Positions 63,701 through 64,000 of a stretch of DNA of 64,000 nt are shown here, piece after piece. The first letter of the stretch is position 1; every line of letters begins with the position of its first letter. The notes below the pieces were generated by a model, which was not told the DNA's origin, did not search any database, and saw only the letters and a program-made list of their open reading frames with translations. Source of the stretch: Arcuatula senhousia (Eukaryota; Mollusca; Bivalvia; Mytilida; Mytilidae); NCBI GenBank assembly GCA_963971305.1, contig OZ020317.1:12604001-12668000 (forward strand), given 5' to 3'. A program made the translations under genes and the position numbers.

Positions 63701-64000
63701 AAACATAGAATTTTTAAAATTTACTCCCGAAAACCCCATACAGACATGTCTGAAACAGCCCTTACCATATTTATCATGTTTATAGCTTAAACTTTATATA
63801 GATCATGCATAATATTTGTCACTTGTGATTTCATTTTTAGAACATAAGTACATGTATATATGAAGTGATAGGAAAGGATTTTCATTGAACTCTTATTTGA
63901 TATTATTATTACCTGCTTGAGGGTGCCATGTGATTTCAACATCTGCCCATTCTCTCTCCCGAATACCAGGTGTTGACACTGTCCACGACTTTGTAGGTGT
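28201..64000 (-). CDS. Gene A: neurexin/axotactin-like transmembrane protein with cytosolic WD40 propeller (5' partial)
   Basis: Joined exons (minus strand, right to left): 63913-64000, 61377-61826, 59904-60181, 59354-59485, 58847-58999, 57691-58426, 56699-56887, 52139-52359, 50017-50125, 48843-49616, 47966-48082, 46479-46835, 43784-43882, 41121-41241, 38809-39268, 34403-34680, 33608-33830, 32857-33051, 31492-31647, 29228-29848, 28201-28455; optional microexons 51559-51597, 38448-38462, 36590-36625. All borders are GT-AG and all phases match, giving about 2003 residues without microexons. In-window domains: Pro-rich N-part 1-180, LamG1 about 185-390, Pro-rich linker 395-445, LamG2 450-610, EGF1 640-675, LamG3 676-860, LamG4 870-1035, EGF2 1046-1082, LamG5 1083-1265, Pro/Gly stalk, TM about 1365-1385, Gly- and Ser/Thr-rich linkers to 1595, WD40 about 1597-1990. 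LamG/EGF sandwiches are typical of neurexin-type adhesion proteins; WD40 propellers are protein-binding scaffolds. A type I surface receptor with a scaffold tail is inferred. The start lies outside the window. Confidence 0.8.
28456..29227. other. Gene A intron with dispersed repeats
   Basis: Part of the gacatctgaatatcaaaagt family (about 28500-28640) and a palindromic MITE (28680-28895). No coding signal. Confidence 0.5.
29228..29848 (-). CDS. Gene A exon u: WD40 propeller, main part
   Basis: 621 nt, acceptor atattttag|ATATGG, donor GATGAG|gtcagt, phase 0/0. It carries successive WD-type endings IWDF, IVVWDLLG, FVVFDMT, LVIWKLRTG and MKLWDMS. The best repeat is HSGEVKSVTLSQDNKYLVSA followed by SADGTMKLWD. 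The exon begins with the WD pair of the previous blade, so exon borders do not match blade borders. Confidence 0.9.
29849..31491. other. Gene A intron with repeats
   Basis: A copy of the gtcttccatggaa family (about 29935-30120), a copy of the actggttttgccattgcc family (about 30150-30420) and the ~176-bp tandem array described separately (30650-31375). Confidence 0.6.
30650..31375. repeat. Tandem array, four ~176-bp units
   Basis: Units carry aattgtcaaagtcactcaac, gctaagctactactgggg and ataccaagtttcatcaacct. The array ends in a CCG/CCA-rich run and gcttcgcaggggagacaaaa. It yields a spurious plus-strand frame (30772-31179). Confidence 0.85.
31492..31647 (-). CDS. Gene A exon t: WD40 propeller
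   Basis: 156 nt, acceptor gtttttcag|ACGGGA, donor TTACAG|gtaaat, phase 0/0. It encodes TGELLRIMKGDT, NLHLACNDKLLVGAVHADLE and FSTRKGVTVKKLQ. This is a degenerate WD blade without the final WD pair; it fits between the blades of exons s and u. Confidence 0.75.
32270..32720. repeat. Tandem array, three ~165-bp units
   Basis: Repeated tccgtcaagcttttctcaga and ggatggttcagtat blocks in the intron upstream (plus-strand left) of the first WD40 exon. No coding signal. Confidence 0.75.
32857..33051 (-). CDS. Gene A exon s: WD40 propeller, first blade
   Basis: 195 nt, acceptor gacctctag|GTTCAA, donor ATGCAG|gtaact, phase 0/0. It encodes VQNVRTVLINNQGTQQLVTY and VDCCLMNEDGRTVVTGST... PPQVWNM, the last with the V-W ending of a WD repeat. 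Confidence 0.8.
33608..33830 (-). CDS. Gene A exon r: Ser/Thr-rich linker with 10-residue repeats
   Basis: 223 nt, acceptor tccatttctag|GCTACA, donor TACCAG|gtatta, phase 2 to 0. It begins with three near-identical decapeptides (RLQSSSTMDH twice, then RLHSTSTMGG), then a Ser/Thr/Gly-rich part ending NNKYGTMQSSYQ. Many possible phosphorylation sites; disordered linker to the WD40 part. Its 5' half is copied at 33882-33998. Confidence 0.75.
33882..33998 (-). pseudogene. Partial duplicate of exon r with its own acceptor
   Basis: Offset by 124 bp from the parent, it copies the acceptor tccatttctag and the first ~80 bases of exon r with few changes. The frame stays open over the repeats (one Ser to Asn) but the copy has no convincing donor. 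It could act as a competing acceptor. Confidence 0.75.
34403..34680 (-). CDS. Gene A exon q: Gly-rich cytosolic linker
   Basis: 278 nt, acceptor aaattgcag|GTGACA, donor CAAAACAG|gtaaca, phase 0 to 2. It encodes VTAVNGGGSGSAVAKGGGSS, then AFVAFQENSVATAGGGG, then a G/S/Y-rich part ending YGYGTGGQSYTQN. Low complexity and probably disordered; no domain. Confidence 0.75.
36590..36625 (-). CDS. Candidate 36-nt microexon (SELVFVFPDIEE), gene A
   Basis: Acceptor atctttcttcag|TCTGAA and donor GAGGAG|gtatgt bound 36 nt in phase 0/0. It codes for a short acidic/hydrophobic cytosolic segment between the TM exon and the Gly-rich exon q. It is probably optional; together with the 15-nt microexon it gives four possible juxtamembrane forms. 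Confidence 0.45.
37668..38356. mobile_element. GCTCACCTGG-type element, copy 2 (short)
   Basis: Starts aggctccaaggagcctgaat, ends gatcaggtgac after cggacaccaagtgatggcaa. A shorter relative of 7705-9236, with a TTTTCGTGGG fragment inserted near 37950. Confidence 0.65.
38448..38462 (-). CDS. Candidate 15-nt microexon (LLDEE), gene A
   Basis: Pyrimidine-rich acceptor gcttgatag|TTGTTA and consensus donor GAAGAA|gtaagt bound 15 nt in phase 0/0, coding LLDEE. It lies just after the TM exon. The flanking exons are also joined in frame without it. Evidence is splice-site quality and phase only. Confidence 0.4.
38809..39268 (-). CDS. Gene A exon p: Pro/Gly stalk, transmembrane segment, poly-Gly
   Basis: 460 nt, acceptor tcctttag|GAAACC, donor ACTAAG|gtaatt, phase 2 to 0. 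It encodes KPTAPPRFPLPPEGG, a 70-residue Gly-rich stalk, then a hydrophobic run of about 20 residues (AVMGAILGTMAFLASLMWAL; 38938-39000), then NGLKPGVPVCL and a run of ten Gly. An Arg just before the hydrophobic run and a Lys after it are the nearest charges. This is read as a single-pass type I TM helix. Confidence 0.75.
39269..41120. other. Gene A intron, repeats only
   Basis: Mostly AT-rich, with a cgctcgctc-rich stretch (about 40500-40670) and a palindromic MITE (40788-41001). No exon of phase 2/2 was recognised. Confidence 0.45.
41121..41241 (-). CDS. Gene A exon o: LamG5, end
   Basis: Acceptor cattcttag|GCGCCT; the donor AAGAAAGT|gttagt is chosen because it alone gives phase 2, as exon p needs. 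It encodes GAFYMNNRFIDLG...PGYVLIKKV. Without splicing the frame would stop eight bases after the donor-proximal codons (VLVYY then stop), so a short soluble form ending near 41105 is possible if the intron is retained. Confidence 0.75.
41285..41570. repeat. Dispersed repeat (gttctccatggaagttgttg family)
   Basis: Relatives at about 29935-30120, 37143-37405 and 45335-45585 share ttgctttacac...agtact, aaatatcaagaggctgt and ccctatatgtcactttgcaa. No coding capacity; family identity unknown. Confidence 0.65.
41875..43093. mobile_element. Non-autonomous element with ATACGACCGCA ends
   Basis: Perfect 11-bp terminal inverted repeats (41875-41885 and 43083-43093). Inside is a ~500-bp block present twice (cctttgacccctaatttctc). 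A GAC/AAC-rich run precedes the right end, a design shared with the other elements in the window. Confidence 0.75.
43091..43660. repeat. Three tandem copies of the AAAGTC/GGCCGGATTTC family
   Basis: Each unit has aacaggaagtaggtgagcga, cccacattatgggaccc and aaatatcaagtggctgtgat. Single copies lie at 349-593, about 5596-5770, 12830-13000, 35190-35402 and 46207-46446. The ends (aatggccggatttc / gaaatccggccaaaaat) are inverted. Confidence 0.8.
43784..43882 (-). CDS. Gene A exon n: LamG5, middle
   Basis: 99 nt, acceptor atttttag|CAAGTC, donor ATAGGAG|gtaagt, phase 1 to 1. It encodes SVFNEVKYVYLGGRMDGSGN then PFTGIIGG. The x-Y-L-G-G and GxIGG motifs are usual for this part of LamG. Confidence 0.85.
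43883..46478. other. Gene A intron, repeats only
   Basis: Contains a copy of the gtcttccatggaaaacg family (about 45335-45585) and of the AAAGTC/GGCC family (46207-46446). The 138-residue plus-strand frame at 44297 has no recognisable domain. Confidence 0.45.
46479..46835 (-). CDS. Gene A exon m: LamG5, first part
   Basis: 357 nt, acceptor attattttag|ATCCTG, donor CATCAAG|gtaata, phase 1 to 1. It encodes VGVYFNKNLVNKQYGVIKYD, then FGFMTDEPNGILMRIDSGGA and DGKYHVVQFTRTADGAFLVV, the core strands of a neurexin-like laminin-G domain. Confidence 0.85.
46836..47525. other. Part of a gene A intron
   Basis: Contains a pair of inverted flanks ggctgttccatttaaattta / taaatggaacagccctta (about 47077-47250), a small inverted-repeat element. 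Nothing else. Confidence 0.55.
47526..47945 (-). pseudogene. Three decayed partial copies of the EGF2 exon
   Basis: At about 47828-47945, 47729-47820 and 47526-47645 the 3' part of exon l is repeated (CDLTGYFGPRCLD, or close to it), each with the gtaagt-type donor. None has the acceptor. One is frameshifted in the GGVC part, one has lost the third Cys, and one has an in-frame TAG before CICD. Not judged expressed. Confidence 0.85.
47966..48082 (-). CDS. Gene A exon l: EGF-like module 2
   Basis: Acceptor cgttttgcag|ATATTA, donor CTCGATT|gtaagt, phase 1 to 1, 117 nt. It encodes CAADICANGGVCVPS...QCICDLTGYFGPRC, a complete EGF pattern. Three decayed partial copies follow downstream (47526-47945); only this copy keeps the acceptor, all cysteines and an open frame. 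Confidence 0.85.
48083..48842. other. Gene A intron, nothing recognised
   Basis: AT-rich; no exon, tandem repeat or clear element was found. Confidence 0.5.
48843..49616 (-). CDS. Gene A exon k: end of LamG3 and LamG4
   Basis: 774 nt, acceptor tttatccag|AAACAA, donor TGCACCG|gtaaga, phase 1 to 1. The first part (FYLRYDKIYLGGVGD, then NYLGLMQNFYWNGGDVF) closes LamG3. The rest is LamG4 with FNFKTKEDSGVILYGKG, DNKWHLVDVHQM and KGFMGCMASMNLNG. It ends at the Cys that leads into EGF2. Confidence 0.9.
50017..50125 (-). CDS. Gene A exon j: LamG3, middle
   Basis: Acceptor tctttgcag|GAATTT, donor AAGAAAG|gtgaat, phase 0 to 1, 109 nt. It encodes EFYIGSDLNDNEWHTLRIKR, the W-H-x-L/V-x-I strand typical of LamG domains, then RGNELELSIDSDPPKK. 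Confidence 0.85.
50126..51558. other. Gene A intron with a hairpin relative
   Basis: A diverged copy of the TCACAGGGACTTGCTC hairpin lies at about 50545-50640. The remainder is AT-rich. Confidence 0.5.
51559..51597 (-). CDS. Candidate 39-nt microexon in LamG3 (gene A)
   Basis: Acceptor gcaatcag|AGGATA and near-perfect donor CCTCAA|gtaagt bound 39 nt in phase 0/0, encoding RIKRHLMSADDPQ. It would add 13 residues between the strands ending in VDGQQVQ and starting EFYIGSDLND. Neurexin LamG domains carry optional short inserts of this kind. Exon h also splices in frame to exon j without it, so it is probably optional. Confidence 0.55.
52139..52359 (-). CDS. Gene A exon h: LamG3, first half
   Basis: 221 nt, acceptor tctcttccag|TTGCTT, donor GTTCAG|gtaaga, phase 1 to 0. 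It encodes VALIAGFKDDEHILYQYLRP...DALLFQTTSDTSEDFIRAEL. Exactly the same length as gene B 1060-1280 and clearly homologous. Confidence 0.85.
52457..52637. mobile_element. MITE with 26-bp perfect inverted repeats
   Basis: 52457-52482 (ctaactttttactcatcttt...) is the exact complement of 52612-52637. The inner part holds a second inverted pair (gtgctgcgct / gtgcagcgca). Located about 100 bp from the acceptor of exon h. Confidence 0.8.
53271..56658. mobile_element. GCTCACCTGG-type element, copy 3, with internal array and nested insertion
   Basis: Starts caacaagaggctcccaagag and ends ggtccaggtgagct after a (GAC)n run. Inside are ~160-bp tandem units (gcaagcaacagctaatctct, ccctataaggggtcatctga) interrupted by a 2-kb block (53997-56044). 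Confidence 0.75.
53997..56044. repeat. Near-identical 653-bp direct repeats around a 741-bp middle
   Basis: 53997-54649 and 55391-56044 differ by about one base by eye (an extra T in a T-run). Each carries the same short frame starting MYQNFGEVPN. The arrangement looks like an LTR element or a partial tandem copy; the middle (54650-55390) encodes no recognisable protein. Confidence 0.85.
56699..56887 (-). CDS. Gene A exon g: EGF-like module 1
   Basis: Acceptor tctttttcag|ATACCAA, phase 1 to 1. Cysteines fall as CDLLTPCVNGLC...FCDCALTGFTGPRC, a canonical six-Cys EGF fold plus one extra Cys (RLGC) for the preceding LamG. I place the donor after GACAAAT (|gtgggt) because this gives phase 1 and matches gene B. 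The alternative donor two residues on (gtataa) would break the phase with exon h. Confidence 0.8.
57018..57242 (-). pseudogene. Fragment of a non-LTR retrotransposon RT tail
   Basis: The 74-residue frame has EDEIHYFFHCPKYNEIRKEL, the C-terminal H-x-F-x-x-C-P-x-Y-x-x-x-R pattern common after the reverse transcriptase of LINEs. No RT core lies nearby, so it is a truncated relic inside the intron between exons g and f. Confidence 0.6.
57439..57648. mobile_element. MITE with TACTGTAAAAGGGGA ends
   Basis: Perfect 15-bp ends (57439-57453 and 57634-57648) with TTTTCGCG/CGCGAA-type inner motifs. It ends 43 bp from the donor of exon f. Comparable elements are near 34150-34380 and 52832-53055. Confidence 0.75.
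57691..58426 (-). CDS. Gene A exon f: end of LamG1, Pro/Thr linker, LamG2
   Basis: 736 nt, acceptor cttgttacag|ATATTG, donor AATACAA|gtaaga, phase 0 to 1. It begins ILYVKNLPNLVMRVSLMQYL, then a TP-rich linker of about 55 residues (repeated TTPY/PPT), then a full laminin-G domain with the usual ends FRFRTLEPRGILVFL and SEFLGCFSDIQLEN. The lone Cys before the EGF module is typical of LamG-EGF pairs. Confidence 0.85.
58427..58846. other. Gene A intron, nothing recognised
   Basis: AT-rich, no element or exon seen. Confidence 0.5.
58847..58999 (-). CDS. Gene A exon e: LamG1, last part
   Basis: 153 nt, phase 0 to 0, acceptor tattttag|CTAAGA, donor ACAAAG|gtatga. It encodes LRFYIDEDYVGS... QLIGRGDVSIGGTPVNY, the C-terminal strands of LamG1. 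Same length as gene B 6294-6446, with about two thirds of residues alike by eye. Confidence 0.85.
59258..59351. mobile_element. SINE-like insertion with 14-bp target-site duplication
   Basis: A 94-bp insert (a TG run, then ttggtgtttaacgccctg, ending ggaggaaaccggagtaccc) lies between two exact copies of acctgtctaccaag (59244-59257 and 59352-59365). The taacgcc...ggaggaaaccggagtacc motif is a common dispersed bivalve sequence from my recollection; the family name is not certain. It sits on the donor of gene A exon d. Confidence 0.85.
59354..59485 (-). CDS. Gene A exon d: LamG1, middle part
   Basis: Acceptor tatttcag|AATGGT; 132 nt to the proximal donor AGACAG|gtgggt, phase 0 to 0. It encodes NGYLVFHIDEGNGQ...DDFTWHNFRVDRLGRQ. 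The gene B counterpart (6986-7117) is also 132 nt. The donor lies in a 14-bp target-site duplication made by a SINE-like insertion just downstream. The ancestral donor (CAG|gtaaat) now sits 108 bp away, and using it would bring an in-frame stop. Confidence 0.8.
59904..60181 (-). CDS. Gene A exon c: LamG1, first part
   Basis: Acceptor atatttcag|CCCCAGC, donor GTGAAG|gtaaga, phase 1 to 0. It encodes the N-terminal strands of a laminin-G/concanavalin-like domain with FQFITNQENGLIWLDD, nearly the same as gene B exon 2. An N-glycosylation sequon (NET) is conserved in both copies. Confidence 0.85.
60182..61376. other. Gene A intron with dispersed repeats
   Basis: TIR element copy at 60305-60606 and a copy of the actggttttgtctctgccc family (about 60650-60830). 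Nothing else seen. Confidence 0.55.
61377..61826 (-). CDS. Gene A exon b: charged segment plus Pro-rich linker
   Basis: Acceptor tttgttttatag|GATTAAC and donor AGACCAG|gtaaac, phase 1 to 1, 450 nt. The first ~70 residues are polar and probably helical (RDWDTKLYLGRALSDMVRER). Next is a triple short repeat of the type DPRPPI with TP/QRP-rich continuation. The last ~40 residues include VIRPGDEFIFINGTPGILP. No Pfam-like domain is recognised. Reading through the acceptor gives an ATG plus hydrophobic stretch that could be taken for an alternative signal peptide (see findings). Confidence 0.75.
62054..63684. mobile_element. 1.6-kb element with AAAGGAGTAGAGCCACGA ends and internal tandem array
   Basis: Perfect 18-bp terminal inverted repeats at 62054-62071 and 63667-63684. 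Inside are about six ~147-bp units (aaaatataggtcacagtgac, tatggaccttaaccaagaac; 62570-63510), then a (GGAC)n run. A second inverted pair (ggccacattcgt / acgaatgtggcc) lies near 62300-62400. No protein coding. Confidence 0.8.
63913..64000 (-). CDS. Gene A exon a (cut by window edge)
   Basis: Open from the window edge to a GT donor (CAAGCAG|gtaata), ending in phase 1. It reads TPTKSW then TVSTPGIREREWADVEITW. The next exon starts with two bases that complete the codon. No domain is recognised in these 29 residues. Confidence 0.6.

Overview
The window looks like nuclear DNA of a marine bivalve, most likely a mytilid mussel. Genes are split into short exons with GT-AG introns of 0.3 to 7 kb, intergenic DNA is AT-rich, and the non-coding space is packed with small non-autonomous transposons and tandem arrays of bivalve type. 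The species assignment is inference from repeat style. Nothing prokaryotic, viral, rRNA-, tRNA- or CRISPR-like was seen.

Two related genes lie head to tail on the minus strand. Gene A enters from beyond base 64000 and ends at a stop at 28201. I reconstructed 21 core exons plus three candidate microexons. Every core junction is GT-AG and every phase agrees, giving about 2003 residues in the window. The order is: unknown N-terminal part with a Pro-rich linker; LamG1; Pro-rich linker; LamG2; EGF1; LamG3; LamG4; EGF2; LamG5; Pro/Gly-rich stalk; one transmembrane segment; Gly-rich and Ser/Thr-rich cytosolic linkers; a WD40 propeller. The ectodomain resembles the neurexin/axotactin group. A WD40 propeller as the cytosolic tail of such a receptor is not an architecture I know, and it is the main finding.

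Gene B starts at 19420 with a signal peptide and runs left out of the window after seven exons (588 residues: signal peptide, LamG1, Pro-rich linker, LamG2, EGF1, first half of LamG3). Its exons match gene A in order and phase, and several have the same length (132, 153 and 221 nt). It lacks gene A's N-terminal exons, so the pair is a tandem duplication with different 5' ends. The 8.8 kb between the genes (19421-28200) holds a 3.9-kb minisatellite and dispersed repeats.

The introns are unusual. Exon fragments have been tandemly multiplied beside their parent exons (EGF1 in gene B, EGF2 and the Ser/Thr-rich exon in gene A). A SINE-like insertion has duplicated a splice donor in gene A. Other introns hold TIR elements, a pogo-like element, nested arrays with near-identical 650-bp direct repeats, and a LINE fragment.
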